A DNA stretch of 64,000 nucleotides from Lacinutrix sp. (GTDB taxonomy: Bacteria > Bacteroidota > Bacteroidia > Flavobacteriales > Flavobacteriaceae). A program made the position numbers and the translations under genes. The notes under the pieces are model-generated. The model saw only the letters and a program-made list of their open reading frames with translations. It was not told where the DNA came from and did no database searches. The stretch is taken from assembly GCF_029238095.1 (NCBI RefSeq), contig NZ_JAQWGS010000004.1, positions 1 to 64,000 of the forward strand, in the 5' to 3' direction. Below are positions 18,180 to 27,629 of the stretch, in pieces (positions within the stretch are counted from its first letter, which is position 1; every line of letters starts with the position of its first letter).

Positions 18180-18476
18180 ATGGCAAAACGTAATAATAAC
18201 ATTTTAAACATACAAGACGCTCTAAAAGATTTTGTAGAAAGCAATAAACTAGATAAAGGTTTAAACAAAGTTAATGTGCGCGAGGCTTGGTCTAACCTTA
18301 TGGGAAACGGTGTGAACAATTACACAACTACAATAGATTTAAAAAATGAAACACTCTATGTACAATTAAGTTCAAGTGTTTTAAGAGAAGAACTCAGTTA
18401 CGGAAAAGATAAAATGATAGCTATGCTTAACGAAGAACTAGGTAAAGAGTTAATTAAAAAAATAATTTTAAGGTAG
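18180..18476 (+). CDS. DciA-like protein (DUF721)
   Basis: A 98-residue DUF721 protein. The core VREAWSNLMGNGVNNYT followed by LYVQLSSSVLREELSYGKDKMIAMLNEELG matches the KH-like fold of DciA, a loader of the replicative helicase DnaB in bacteria lacking DnaC or DnaI. Location near recF fits a replication/repair role. Bacteroidota members are short and lack the long N-terminal extension of actinobacterial DciA. Function in this organism is inferred from the family. Confidence 0.85.
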   Translation: MAKRNNNILNIQDALKDFVESNKLDKGLNKVNVREAWSNLMGNGVNNYTTTIDLKNETLYVQLSSSVLREELSYGKDKMIAMLNEELGKELIKKIILR

Positions 18477-18528
18477 TACTATTTAATTGGTACTAAAAAA
18501 ATAAAATAGATTATTTAATATAAAATAG

Positions 18529-18536
18529 TATATTTG
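18529..18536 (+). promoter_or_regulatory. Candidate -7 box of the first cold-shock gene
   Basis: TATATTTG matches TAnnTTTG exactly, 29 bases before the ATG at 18566. No TTG box is found at the usual distance upstream. Confidence 0.45.
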
Positions 18537-18565
18537 TTTCTTATTATAAATTAAATTTTTTTAAA

Positions 18566-18757
18566 ATGGCTCAAGGCACAGTAAAATTTTTCAATGATTC
18601 TAAAGGTTTCGGTTTTATAACTGAAGATGGATCAGACAAAGACCATTTCGTACACATTTCTGGATTAATCGACGAAGTTCGTGAAGGAGATGCAGTAGAA
18701 TTCGATCTTCAAGAAGGTCGTAAAGGTATGAACGCAGTAAACGTAAAAGTAGTATAA
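18566..18757 (+). CDS. Cold-shock domain protein
   Basis: A 63-residue single-domain cold-shock protein binding single-stranded RNA or DNA. GTVKFFNDSKGFGFIT contains RNP1 (KGFGFI) and DHFVHIS is RNP2. The C-terminal FDLQEGRKGMNAVNVKV ends the beta barrel. It is nearly identical to the next gene and has its own terminator, so the two are separately transcribed tandem copies. Confidence 0.95.
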   Translation: MAQGTVKFFNDSKGFGFITEDGSDKDHFVHISGLIDEVREGDAVEFDLQEGRKGMNAVNVKVV

Positions 18758-18785
18758 TTAAATATTCAATTTACCTTATTACAAG

Positions 18786-18815
18786 AAAAGCTCACTATTT
18801 ATTTAGTGAGCTTTT
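18786..18815 (+). terminator. Terminator of the first cold-shock gene
   Basis: A 12-bp perfect stem (AAAAGCTCACTA / TAGTGAGCTTTT) with a 6-base loop, followed by a run of eight T. Confidence 0.9.
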
Positions 18816-18915
18816 TTTTGGGCATTAATCAAAAAAAAGAGGAAATAATAGGTCATGTGAATTAATGGCATCATCTTTGCAAATAATTAAATAATTAATA
18901 TTAAAATTTATTACA

Positions 18916-19107
18916 ATGAGTAAAGGCACAGTAAAATTCTTCAATGACGCTAAAGGATTTGGTTTCATCACAGAAGAAGGTGTAGACAAAGACCATTTTG
19001 TTCACATTTCGGGTTTAATTGACGAAATTCGCGAAGGCGACGAAGTTGAATTCGATCTACAAGAAGGTAAAAAAGGATTAAACGCAGTTAACGTTAAAGT
19101 TATTTAA
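18916..19107 (+). CDS. Cold-shock domain protein, tandem paralogue
   Basis: A 63-residue cold-shock protein differing from its upstream neighbour at only about ten positions (for example DAKGFGFITEEGVDKDHFVH). RNP1 (KGFGFI) and RNP2 (DHFVHIS) are intact. The upstream region has CATCTTTG at 18872-18879, a one-mismatch -7 box, so separate regulation of the two copies is possible. Its own terminator follows. Confidence 0.95.
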   Translation: MSKGTVKFFNDAKGFGFITEEGVDKDHFVHISGLIDEIREGDEVEFDLQEGKKGLNAVNVKVI

Positions 19108-19131
19108 TATATACTACATAATTTTTTAAGC

Positions 19132-19157
19132 AAAAGCCACTCCTAAGAGTGGCTTTT
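19132..19157 (+). terminator. Terminator of the second cold-shock gene
   Basis: An 11-bp perfect stem (AAAAGCCACTC / GAGTGGCTTTT) with a 4-base loop and T-rich sequence downstream. Confidence 0.88.
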
Positions 19158-19229
19158 CTATTTTCTACTGTTTTATTCATAAAAAAAAGTAACCGCTAAT
19201 TGTACTTTTTTATAGTAAGTAATCTTACT

Positions 19230-21803
19230 TTATTCTTTTAATATCTTAATAACAGTAGCTTTAGAATCTTGTGTTGTTATAGTCATAAAATACAATCCAG
19301 AAGTTGCTTGCGATAAATCAATAGATTTAGTAGTATTCATTTTAGTTAAGTCTTCCGTTTTAATAAATCGTCCGTTAATATCATAAATCTCTACTTTTAA
19401 TAGATTGATTTGTCCTGTTTTCTTAAGATTAAAAATTCCGTTAGATGGATTTGGATACACTGTAACCAAACTATTTATAGTATCAAACTCTGATACAGCT
19501 AAACTATAATTACAATTGTAAACTGTAATCTCATCTAGATACCAACCTTCTATACCATTGCAGCCATCAGTTCCCATATCAAATCTAAATTGTATGGTTC
19601 CGTTAGAATTTAAACCTAAAGATGATAAATCTATTACACTAGTTCCCCAACTTCCCGCATTAGAACCTCCATCTGTTCCTGTAAAAGCTTCTTGACCCTG
19701 CATAGGATTATCATTACCAGCTGCTGCAGAATTAATTGAAGAATTATAACCATTATTAATAAATGCTGATGCAGGTAAAAGATCCCAAGGACCATTATTT
19801 ATTTTATATTTTATATTTGCACCATCCCACTTAAATTCTGTGGCAACATAATGATTAAAAGCCATTTCAAAAATTCCAGCACCAACGTTTGGCATGGTAA
19901 TAATCGGGCTTTCTAATTGCATAACACCATTTTGGAAATCTGTTGAGCAATTACCACCATAAGTTTCACCAATTGGTGCATTAATAGCAAAAACACCACT
20001 ACCTGTTCTACCACTTGGTAAACTTGTTACTAATTCCCAATCTCTAGAAGTCCACGTTGCTCCTGTTGGAACCTGACTAAAACTCCAGCCATCTGTACCA
20101 GTTTCCCAATCTACAAAATAAATTGAATTATTAATTCCTGCTGCACACATAGCTGGTGCAGCTCCTATAAGAGAAGTAAAACCACATTGAGAGGGAACAA
20201 TACGCAATTCTACAGCTAAAATTGCATTTGTTAATTGTTGCAAATCAAAAGTTGTAATTATTTCTCCGGAAGCTCCTACAGCAGTTCCTGTTGTAGATAA
20301 ACCTTGAAGGTTTATTCCTAATAAATCTGAACCAGCAGCTTCTAGGCTATTGGCTAAATCTGTAAAATCACTAGTTGCAGTTAAATATTGACTTTGTGCT
20401 CTCCAAAAAATATGAGCTGCTTTAGTAAAACCAATACCAGTTATTGTTTGTCCGTTGTAATTTCCACCATCTACTAATAGTGCATAAGCATGATTTGGAA
20501 CTCCTGAGTTTGAGTGCACACCTCCAGAATCTCCTGTACCACATTTATACTGTACATCTGTAACTTTACCTGGATCACCATTACAAGTTGGATCCCACAT
20601 ATCTCTTATGGCACCACCAAAAGCAGAAGCATCTTCTCCCATTCTCCAGCGGTCGCTACTATTACAACTAGTGCGTAATGCATGATTATCATCTGCATCT
20701 TGATAGCTATTTAAAAGATCTACTGTTTCTCCCCAAATATCTGAGTAAGATTCATTTATTGCTCCAGATTGCCATTGGTATATTAACCCACTAGTATATT
20801 CTGTATATGCGTGTCCCCATTCATGCGCTACAACATCGTCTGAAGCTGTACCATCGCAATAATTGGCTGTAGATCCATTCCAATTTGCATTTGGACACGA
20901 AATACCTGGATTGTTATTTATCGTTCGCATTTTAGCATCTGCTCCATCATAAGAAGCATAACCAAAAGCGTGATTGAAAAAATGATATACATGAGCAGAA
21001 GCCTCTACTTCATTTTGTTGCCAAATAGTTAAAGAACCAGGAAAAGCATCTCCTTCTTGCCAAATCAAGTTTCCTGTATTACCTTCAAAAATCTCCCGAT
21101 CCATGGCATGAGCAATACCTGTAAATTGTTCTACAACTTCTCCATTGTGCGCATTTACAAAAACAAACTCTCTTACATCTTTGTTATTTCGAACTTCTAT
21201 TTGGTATACCAAATAATTCCCACCTATATAACCTTGAGCTAATCCTTTTTGAAAAACATACAACTTAGTATCATGCACAAATAATGTTTCACCAGAGAAA
21301 TTAATATCTTGATTTTTAATAGTCCCTATTGCAATTAAAAGCGCTTCAGTTTTTGAAAAAGAAGGTGAAGCATTTAATTTAATATCTGTAATATAATTAC
21401 CATTTATTGCAGTTAAATTATTTTGCTTATTAAAATGAAATAATAATTTACCATCGTAAACAGGCACACCTTGATACTCTTGATTTAAAACAACGCGTTG
21501 AAAGCCAATATTATCTACTGCTGTTGTATTCAATTTTATTGTACTACTTATATCATCAATTCCATAAATTGACTTATTTGAATTTAAAAAATCAAATGTT
21601 TTTTCTGTAATTGTGTTTCCTTTTAAATTTAAAGGATTGTCGTTTGAAAACTTAATAAATTCAGGAACATTAGAATCCTGATTAATTGTAACGCTAGCTT
21701 TAGTTTTCTGCTCAAAAGCGTTGATGGCTGTTGTGGTATTTTGCGCTTGAGTCATTACTGAAAAAAACAAGCTCATAACCACTAGGTATCTAGTAATCTT
21801 CAT
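19230..21803 (-). CDS. Secreted M4 (thermolysin-type) metalloprotease with T9SS sorting domain
   Basis: An 857-residue extracellular zinc protease. Residues 1-21 are a signal peptide. About 25-215 form the FTP/PepSY-like propeptide. The catalytic M4 domain follows, with the HEWGH zinc motif at about 326-330 and GAINESYSDIWG carrying the third ligand Glu. The histidine of the C-terminal subdomain is in SGGVHSNSGVPNHAY. Residues about 565-770 form a beta-sandwich module (DWETGTDGWSFSQV onward) like those appended to many flavobacterial proteases. The last about 75 residues (VYPNPSNGIFNL to KILKE) are a type A T9SS sorting domain, so the enzyme is exported across the outer membrane. Confidence 0.95.
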   Translation of the reverse strand: MKITRYLVVMSLFFSVMTQAQNTTTAINAFEQKTKASVTINQDSNVPEFIKFSNDNPLNLKGNTITEKTFDFLNSNKSIYGIDDISSTIKLNTTAVDNIGFQRVVLNQEYQGVPVYDGKLLFHFNKQNNLTAINGNYITDIKLNASPSFSKTEALLIAIGTIKNQDINFSGETLFVHDTKLYVFQKGLAQGYIGGNYLVYQIEVRNNKDVREFVFVNAHNGEVVEQFTGIAHAMDREIFEGNTGNLIWQEGDAFPGSLTIWQQNEVEASAHVYHFFNHAFGYASYDGADAKMRTINNNPGISCPNANWNGSTANYCDGTASDDVVAHEWGHAYTEYTSGLIYQWQSGAINESYSDIWGETVDLLNSYQDADDNHALRTSCNSSDRWRMGEDASAFGGAIRDMWDPTCNGDPGKVTDVQYKCGTGDSGGVHSNSGVPNHAYALLVDGGNYNGQTITGIGFTKAAHIFWRAQSQYLTATSDFTDLANSLEAAGSDLLGINLQGLSTTGTAVGASGEIITTFDLQQLTNAILAVELRIVPSQCGFTSLIGAAPAMCAAGINNSIYFVDWETGTDGWSFSQVPTGATWTSRDWELVTSLPSGRTGSGVFAINAPIGETYGGNCSTDFQNGVMQLESPIITMPNVGAGIFEMAFNHYVATEFKWDGANIKYKINNGPWDLLPASAFINNGYNSSINSAAAGNDNPMQGQEAFTGTDGGSNAGSWGTSVIDLSSLGLNSNGTIQFRFDMGTDGCNGIEGWYLDEITVYNCNYSLAVSEFDTINSLVTVYPNPSNGIFNLKKTGQINLLKVEIYDINGRFIKTEDLTKMNTTKSIDLSQATSGLYFMTITTQDSKATVIKILKE

Positions 21804-21850
21804 AATTTTTTTTAAGTCTCGCTAAATTAGCAGATTACAGTGAACAAAAA

Positions 21851-21876
21851 AAGCCTAACTTGTTAAAGTTAGGCTT
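21851..21876 (-). terminator. Terminator of ndk
   Basis: An 11-bp perfect stem (AAGCCTAACTT / AAGTTAGGCTT) with a 4-base loop. On the minus strand it is followed by a run of seven T, placing it just after ndk. Confidence 0.88.
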
Positions 21877-21903
21877 AAATGTTTGTTTTTATCGATTAAA
21901 TGC

Positions 21904-22323
21904 TTAAAACATCTCTCTTCCTGAGAAATGAAAAGCACCTTCAATAGCTGCGTTTTCATCGCTATCACTACCATGTACTGCATTTTCTCCAATAGAAGCA
22001 GCGTATAGCTTACGTATCGTTCCTTCTGCAGCATCTGCAGGATTAGTTGCACCAATTAAAGTTCTAAAATCCTCTACTGCGTTATCTTTTTCTAAGATAG
22101 CAGCTACTATAGGACCACGAGTCATGTACTCTACTAACTCACCAAAGAAAGGTCTTTCGTTATGTACTGCGTAAAATGCTTGAGCATCTGCTGTAGTCAT
22201 TTGCGTTAATTTCATTGCTACGATTCTAAAACCTGAAGCATTAATTTTTTCTAAGATTGCGCCAATGTTTCCTTTTTCAACAGAATCAGGCTTAAGCATT
22301 GTAAATGTTCTATTTGTTGCCAT
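21904..22323 (-). CDS. ndk: Nucleoside-diphosphate kinase
   Basis: Ndk transfers the gamma phosphate between nucleoside triphosphates and diphosphates through a phosphohistidine. [13 protein letters not shown] at the N-terminus and NAVHGSDS, with the catalytic His117, are diagnostic. [14 protein letters not shown] and [14 protein letters not shown] complete the active site. Length (139) is standard. It is monocistronic, with its own promoter and terminator, and diverges from the DHH phosphoesterase operon. Confidence 0.97.
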   Translation of the reverse strand: MATNRTFTMLKPDSVEKGNIGAILEKINASGFRIVAMKLTQMTTADAQAFYAVHNERPFFGELVEYMTRGPIVAAILEKDNAVEDFRTLIGATNPADAAEGTIRKLYAASIGENAVHGSDSDENAAIEGAFHFSGREMF

Positions 22324-22344
22324 TATATTATTTTTTTATGGCTG

Positions 22345-22374
22345 CAAAAGTAGTGTATTTCTTCGTAAAAACAA
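22345..22374 (-). promoter_or_regulatory. Promoter of ndk
   Basis: On the minus strand TTG (22374-22372) and TACTTTTG (22352-22345) are 22 bases apart start to start, matching the Bacteroidota promoter form, with about 21 bases to the ATG. Confidence 0.6.
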
Positions 22375-22411
22375 TTATAAAAACTATTAAAAAATTGTAT
22401 ATTCGTGACCT

Positions 22412-23431
22412 ATGAATACACAAGATATCGAGGAGATTAAGGTACTATTAGCAACTCCTAAAAAAATTGCAATTATACCACATAGAAACCCAGATGGAGA
22501 TGCTATGGGCTCTACATTAGGGCTTTTAAACTACTTGTTACAACTAAATCATGATGCAAAAGTTATTGCGCCAAACGATTTTCCTGATTTTTTAAAATGG
22601 TTACCAAAAGTGGAAACTGTAGGTATTCATGAAACAGAAACAGAAGCGTCTGAGGCTTTTATTAATAATGCAGATGTTATTTTTACTCTAGATTTTAATG
22701 CCTTACATCGTACAGGAAACATGGAAACGATTTTAGCACAGAGTAAAGCTTTAAAAATAATGATTGACCATCACCAACAACCAGACGATTTTGCTAAATA
22801 TATGTTTAGCGATGTCTCAATGAGTTCTACTTGTGAGATGGTATATCATTTTTTAGATAAACTAGACGCTTTAGACAAGGTTAATGCTGAAATAGCTACT
22901 TGTCTTTATGTTGGGATTATGACAGATACTGGGTCGTTTAGATTTCGCTCTACAACAAGTACAACGCACAGAATTATAGCCAATTTAATAGATAAAGGTG
23001 CAGATAATACTTTAATACACAACAACGTATACGATACTAACAGTTATAACCGTTTACAATTATTAGGTTGTGCTTTAAGTAATTTAAAAGTATTACCAGA
23101 ACATAAAACTGCATATATTACCTTATCGCAACAAGAGTTACGTGATTTAGATTACAAAAAAGGAGATACAGAAGGTTTTGTTAACTATGCGTTATCGCTA
23201 GACAAAACGGTTTTAGCAGCCATTTTTATTGAAGATAAAAAACAAGGTATTATAAAAATATCGTTGCGTTCTAAAGGTGGTTTTTCTGTAAACGAAATGT
23301 CTCGTGCTCATTTTGAAGGTGGTGGTCATACCAACGCAGCAGGAGGAAAAAGCGATACGTCTTTAGAGTCTACAGTTGAAAAATTTATTAGTATATTACC
23401 ATCGTATAGTAAAGCCCTTAATAATGAATAA
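22412..23431 (+). CDS. DHH/DHHA1 phosphoesterase (NrnA-like)
   Basis: A 339-residue cytosolic phosphoesterase of the NrnA type, which degrades short oligonucleotides and/or dephosphorylates 3'-phosphoadenosine 5'-phosphate. HRNPDGDAMGS at 24-34 supplies the first metal ligands. LDFNALHR near 93 and the DHH motif at 119-121 follow. The DHHA1 domain ends with GGGHTNAAGG near 305. The gldI start overlaps its stop, so the genes form an operon with the downstream isomerases. A TATATTCG element (22398-22405) lies six bases before the ATG. Confidence 0.9.
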   Translation: MNTQDIEEIKVLLATPKKIAIIPHRNPDGDAMGSTLGLLNYLLQLNHDAKVIAPNDFPDFLKWLPKVETVGIHETETEASEAFINNADVIFTLDFNALHRTGNMETILAQSKALKIMIDHHQQPDDFAKYMFSDVSMSSTCEMVYHFLDKLDALDKVNAEIATCLYVGIMTDTGSFRFRSTTSTTHRIIANLIDKGADNTLIHNNVYDTNSYNRLQLLGCALSNLKVLPEHKTAYITLSQQELRDLDYKKGDTEGFVNYALSLDKTVLAAIFIEDKKQGIIKISLRSKGGFSVNEMSRAHFEGGGHTNAAGGKSDTSLESTVEKFISILPSYSKALNNE

Positions 23432-23963
23432 ACGCCTTGTTTTACTTTTTGTTTTTGCTTGCGCTTTGTCATGCAAAACTCCAGAAGCTAGAAAACCAGA
23501 AACAGTAAAGTCTGGTTCCTTTATTAGTGAATCTGTAATACGTAACAAAAAACTTTACGAAGCCGAAGAAAAAGCTATAGAAGCTTACATTAAAACCCAA
23601 GACACCAAGCAGTTTATGGCATCAGAATATGGCTTTTGGTACACTCAAGATACTGTTGTAGGTGTAAACGCCTCTAAATTACCAGAATTTGGAGATATTG
23701 TAAATTTCAACTTTAACCTTTCTGCATTAGATGGTACACTTATTTACTCCAAAGAAGAATTAAAAACTCGAGATTATGCCATGGACCAAGAAGCCCTTTT
23801 TACAGGACTAAGAGAAGGCTTAAAAGAAATGAGAGCTGGTGAAACCTTTACTTTTATATTTCCATCTCAAAAAGCTTATGGTTATTATGGAGATGAAAAC
23901 AGAATAGGAAGAAACACACCATTAATTAGCGAAGTCACAGTAAATTCCATAACAAATAAATAA
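23424..23963 (+). CDS. gldI: Gliding-motility peptidyl-prolyl isomerase GldI
   Basis: A lipoprotein FKBP-type isomerase of the GldI group, needed for gliding and T9SS function in Flavobacterium. I chose the ATG at 23424 (MNKRLVLLFVFACALSC), which gives a lipoprotein signal with Cys17. The upstream in-frame ATG at 23376 would spoil it. The FKBP core runs from GDIVNFNFNLSALDG to GLREGLKEMRAGETFTFIFP and AYGY, ending PLISEVTVNSI. It is 179 residues long. The start overlaps the end of the DHH gene and the cyclophilin-FKBP gene follows after 11 bases. Confidence 0.9.
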   Translation: MNKRLVLLFVFACALSCKTPEARKPETVKSGSFISESVIRNKKLYEAEEKAIEAYIKTQDTKQFMASEYGFWYTQDTVVGVNASKLPEFGDIVNFNFNLSALDGTLIYSKEELKTRDYAMDQEALFTGLREGLKEMRAGETFTFIFPSQKAYGYYGDENRIGRNTPLISEVTVNSITNK

Positions 23964-23974
23964 TATTTTTTAAA

Positions 23975-25195
23975 ATGAATAACATTAAAAACTCTATGAA
24001 ACTTTTTATTATTGCACTATTAGTTAGTATGAGCGCATTCTCATGCCAAGAACAATATCCAGATTTAGAAGATGGATTATACGCAGAAATTAATACCAAT
24101 AAAGGTACAATGGTTGCTAAACTATATTTCGAAAAAGCACCAGTAACTGTTGCTAATTTTGTTGGATTAGCAGAAGGTAATCACCCAAGTTTAGACAGCA
24201 CTTTAAAAGGCAAACCTTTTTACGATGGTGTTATTTTTCATCGTGTCATGAATAATTTCATGATTCAAGGAGGAGATCCAACTGGAACTGGAATGGGAAG
24301 TGCTGGTTTTAAATTCCATAGTGAGTTCGATAAAACATTAAGCCATAACAAAGGTGGTATTCTTTCTATGGCAAATTCTGGAGGAGTTACAACAAACGGC
24401 TCACAATTTTTTATTACAGAAGTCCCTTATTTAAGAGGTGATGCTTATAATGCGGATGGAACATTAAAAAATTGCGACCAAGGTGGTGTGAGTTGTCATC
24501 CAGTATTTGGTGAATTAGTTAAGGGCTTAGAGATACAAGACTCTATATCTAATGTTCCGGTTTCTAAAGAAGGTAAAACACTAAACAGACCACTTGAAGA
24601 TGTGGTGATTAATAAAGTAACTATAATTAGAAAAGGAAAAGCTGCAAAAGCGTTTGATGCTGTAAAAGTATTTACAGAACAAGAACCTTTATTAGCGGAG
24701 CAATGGAAAGCAATGCAGCAAAAAGAAATAGAATTGGTTAAAGAAAAAGCGAAAGCAGCAGGCGAAGATTTTAAGAAAGCAAACGCTAATTATGGTGGTG
24801 AGTTTTTTGAGTCTCCTACAGGAATGCTTATGTACCTAAACAAAGCTAAAAAAGAAGTAAAACCTAGCAGTGCAGATAAAGTATTAGTAAATTGTAGTGC
24901 TTACTTTATGAATGGTAACCTGTTGTACACCACATATGCAGACGTTGCTAAAAAAATGAACCAATACAACGAGCAACAAGACAAAGCCGGAGCATACAAA
25001 CCGTTTCCAAGTATTTATAATGAATCTGCAAGTTTAGTACCTGGTTTTAGAGAAGCTATGCTAAGAATGAATGTTGGTGATAAAGCTAGAGTTTATGTAC
25101 CAAGTTATTTAGGTTATGGTGCAGCAGGACGAGCACCAAGAGTACAACCAAATACAGATTTATATTTTGATATTGAAATAAAAGGGATTCAGTAG
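23975..25195 (+). CDS. Cyclophilin-FKBP fusion peptidyl-prolyl isomerase lipoprotein
   Basis: A 406-residue periplasmic folding factor. A lipoprotein signal (MKLFIIALLVSMSAFSC from Met8) leads to an N-terminal cyclophilin domain, about 30-220, with VANFVGLAEG, FHRVMNNFMIQGGDPTGTG and ANSGGVTTNGSQFFIT. A charged helical linker lies at about 228-275. A C-terminal FKBP domain ends GFREAMLRMNVGDKARVYVPSYLGYG. Having both isomerase folds in one chain is known in Bacteroidota. It is the last gene of the DHH-gldI operon. Either Met1 or Met8 could be the true start. Confidence 0.92.
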   Translation: MNNIKNSMKLFIIALLVSMSAFSCQEQYPDLEDGLYAEINTNKGTMVAKLYFEKAPVTVANFVGLAEGNHPSLDSTLKGKPFYDGVIFHRVMNNFMIQGGDPTGTGMGSAGFKFHSEFDKTLSHNKGGILSMANSGGVTTNGSQFFITEVPYLRGDAYNADGTLKNCDQGGVSCHPVFGELVKGLEIQDSISNVPVSKEGKTLNRPLEDVVINKVTIIRKGKAAKAFDAVKVFTEQEPLLAEQWKAMQQKEIELVKEKAKAAGEDFKKANANYGGEFFESPTGMLMYLNKAKKEVKPSSADKVLVNCSAYFMNGNLLYTTYADVAKKMNQYNEQQDKAGAYKPFPSIYNESASLVPGFREAMLRMNVGDKARVYVPSYLGYGAAGRAPRVQPNTDLYFDIEIKGIQ

Positions 25196-25219
25196 TAATA
25201 CTATTTTCTAATTAATAAT

Positions 25220-25253
25220 AAACAGCCTTTTAAAAGTAATTAAAAGGCTGTTT
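25220..25253 (+). terminator. Terminator of the gldI operon
   Basis: A 14-bp perfect stem (AAACAGCCTTTTAA / TTAAAAGGCTGTTT) with a 6-base loop. Confidence 0.82.
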
Positions 25254-25351
25254 AAGTTTAAAACTGATTTGTTTTTTTGATATAGTAAAATGTACTAAAT
25301 TCGTTTAAACTATTAAAAATATTTAACACTATATCTAATTATATTTGAAAT

Positions 25352-25972
25352 ATGAAAAACATAACGTTACTATTATTATACCTTCTAGCATTCAATATTT
25401 CTAAGGCACAACAAAAAGCGGTTACAGAAACAGGTGAACAAGTAATTTTATTTGAAAACGGAAGTTGGGAATATGAAAACAAAGAAGATTCTATAGAAAA
25501 AGAAACACCAACAAATACAAAAGTATTTAAAACAGATGAAGAATCTACTTTTTTACTAAAAAGCAGCAAATTAGATTTTGGTTTTTATTTAGATCCCACA
25601 TTATGGTCATTTAGCAAAGCTATAGATAATGCTGCTGCTGAATATGAACTTGAGCTTAAAGGTGAAGACTTATATGGTATGATAATATGTGAAAAGCTAG
25701 AAATACCTATAGAATCTTTAAAAGCCATAGCAATACAAAACGGAAGAGATGCTGCACCAGATTTAAAAGTTGTTACCGAAGAATATAGAATTGTAAATGG
25801 TATTAAGGTGCTTCATCTTCAAATGAATGGAACCTTACAAGGAATTAAATTTTCATATTATGGATACTATTATTCAGGCAGTGATGGATCAGTACAATTT
25901 ATTACTTACACTTCACAAGCTTTACTTGATAGCTACAAGGAGGATTGTGAAAAAATATTAAATGTATCGTAA
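25352..25972 (+). CDS. Exported protein of unknown function
   Basis: A 206-residue protein with a signal peptide (residues 1-19, ending SKA before QQK). A short module typical of Flavobacteriia follows, AVTETGEQVILFENGSWEYE. The mature domain from about 75 (FYLDPTLWSFSKAIDNAAAEYELELKGEDLYGMI) is alpha-beta and resembles small periplasmic proteins, with no catalytic motif. It is monocistronic with a terminator downstream. Possible promoter: TTG at 25277 and TAAATTCG at 25296, 19 bases apart. A second TATATTTG abuts the ATG at 25340-25347. Confidence 0.8.
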   Translation: MKNITLLLLYLLAFNISKAQQKAVTETGEQVILFENGSWEYENKEDSIEKETPTNTKVFKTDEESTFLLKSSKLDFGFYLDPTLWSFSKAIDNAAAEYELELKGEDLYGMIICEKLEIPIESLKAIAIQNGRDAAPDLKVVTEEYRIVNGIKVLHLQMNGTLQGIKFSYYGYYYSGSDGSVQFITYTSQALLDSYKEDCEKILNVS

Positions 25973-26020
25973 AACTAAACTAATAGTACAGTTTTTAATA
26001 ATATATAAATAGAACGTAAA

Positions 26021-26044
26021 AAGCACAATCTAAAGATTGTGCTT
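26021..26044 (+). terminator. Bidirectional terminator
   Basis: A 10-bp perfect stem (AAGCACAATC / GATTGTGCTT) with a 4-base loop, A-rich on the left and T-rich on the right. It lies between convergent genes and may serve both. Confidence 0.85.
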
Positions 26045-26072
26045 TTTTGTTGAAAAAAAGATTCTGTATTAA

Positions 26073-27533
26073 TTACTTTTTAGGTATTTCCTTTAAAATC
26101 TCTAAAACAAATTCCCAGTATTTTTTAGCAGAAGAGATACTTGCGCGTTCATCTGGACTATGTGCACCTTTTATGGTTGGTCCAAAACTAATCATGTCAA
26201 AATCTGGATAGTTTTGTCCTAAAATACCACATTCTAATCCTGCGTGGCAAGCTGCAACATGTGCTTTTTCTCCATTTAATTTCTCATACAAACTGCTTAA
26301 TACTTTTAATATAGAAGAGTCCATATTTGGAGTCCAACCAGGATAATCGCCAGACAATTCTACCTCGCAGCCTGTAAGCTCAAAAGTGGCGCGTAACATA
26401 TTTGCTAAATCTATTTTAGAACTCTCTACAGATGAGCGTGTTAAACAACCTATTTTAATAGCACCATCTTTTACAATAACTCTTGCTACATTATTAGAGG
26501 TTTCTACTAAACCTGGAATATCTGCACTCATGCGATGAACTCCATTTAAAGCAGCATAAATAGCACGTGTTAAGCCTTCTTGGACACCTAAATCCATTAT
26601 TTTTTCTGGTGTTCCTGTTTTAGAAATTATAACTTCTAAGTCTGGCTCCATGGTTTTTAATTCTGTTTTAATGGTTTTAGCAAGCAAGTCCATTTCGGTA
26701 TTAAAAACAGCTTCATGTATGGCATCTATAGCAACAATAGCAAGACTTTCTCTTGGTATGGCGTTTCTTAAACTGCCACCATCTATTTCAGAGATACGCA
26801 ATCCAAAATTCTCGAAACCATCAAAAAGCAAACGGTTCATTATTTTATTAGCATTACCTAAACCTTCATGTATTTGCATTCCAGAGTGTCCACCTTGCAA
26901 ACCTTTTACTGTAATATTGTAACCTATTTTAAATTCTGGTGTTTCTTCTTCTTTATAGGTTCTTGTTGCTGTAACATCTACTCCACCAGCACAACCTACA
27001 CCTATTTCATTGTCTTCTTCGGTATCTAAATTTAATAATATACCACCAGAAAGCAAACCTCCTTTTAAGCCCATGGCGCCTGTCATTCCTGTTTCTTCAT
27101 CTATGGTAAACAACGCTTCAATAGCAGGATGCTGTATGTCTGTACTTTCTAAAATAGCCATAATAGTTGCTACACCTAAGCCATTATCTGCGCCTAAAGT
27201 AGTGCCTTTTGCTTTTACCCAATCACCAACTACATGCATCTCGATACCTTGAGTATCAAAATCGAATACAGTGTCGTTGTTTTTTTGGTGAACCATATCT
27301 AAGTGCGATTGCATAACAATAGTCACGCGATCTTCCATTCCAGAAGTTGCTGGTTTTTTAATAATAACATTTCCAACTTCATCTTCAATGGTTTCTAAGC
27401 CTAGTTTAACTCCAAAATCTTTCATAAAAGCAATCACACGCTCTTCTTTTTTAGAGGGTCTTGGTACTGCATTTAAGTCTGCAAATTTATTCCACAATAG
27501 TTTTGGTTCTAAGGCTCTTATTTCTGAATTCAT
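26073..27533 (-). CDS. pepD: Aminoacyl-histidine dipeptidase (M20C)
   Basis: PepD hydrolyses Xaa-His and other dipeptides in the cytosol using two metal ions. QSHLDMVHQK carries His77 and GADNGLG Asp116. DEETGMTGA carries the Glu146-Glu147 pair, and the lid domain begins near 205. The C-terminal AACHAGLECGIL and FGPTIKGAHSPDE hold further metal-binding residues. At 486 residues the length is typical. It is monocistronic on the minus strand. Confidence 0.94.
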   Translation of the reverse strand: MNSEIRALEPKLLWNKFADLNAVPRPSKKEERVIAFMKDFGVKLGLETIEDEVGNVIIKKPATSGMEDRVTIVMQSHLDMVHQKNNDTVFDFDTQGIEMHVVGDWVKAKGTTLGADNGLGVATIMAILESTDIQHPAIEALFTIDEETGMTGAMGLKGGLLSGGILLNLDTEEDNEIGVGCAGGVDVTATRTYKEEETPEFKIGYNITVKGLQGGHSGMQIHEGLGNANKIMNRLLFDGFENFGLRISEIDGGSLRNAIPRESLAIVAIDAIHEAVFNTEMDLLAKTIKTELKTMEPDLEVIISKTGTPEKIMDLGVQEGLTRAIYAALNGVHRMSADIPGLVETSNNVARVIVKDGAIKIGCLTRSSVESSKIDLANMLRATFELTGCEVELSGDYPGWTPNMDSSILKVLSSLYEKLNGEKAHVAACHAGLECGILGQNYPDFDMISFGPTIKGAHSPDERASISSAKKYWEFVLEILKEIPKK

Positions 27534-27629
27534 TTTTAATATTTTAATTTGAAATGCTAAAATACAAAAAAGACCTATCTCCTTGTTAAAACCTAGGAGG
27601 TCTAACAGAAAATTAACTATTTTTGAACC

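Noticed and set aside
23376-23423. Longer GldI start
   Set aside because: It overlaps the upstream coding sequence and would put 16 residues in front of a clear lipoprotein signal.
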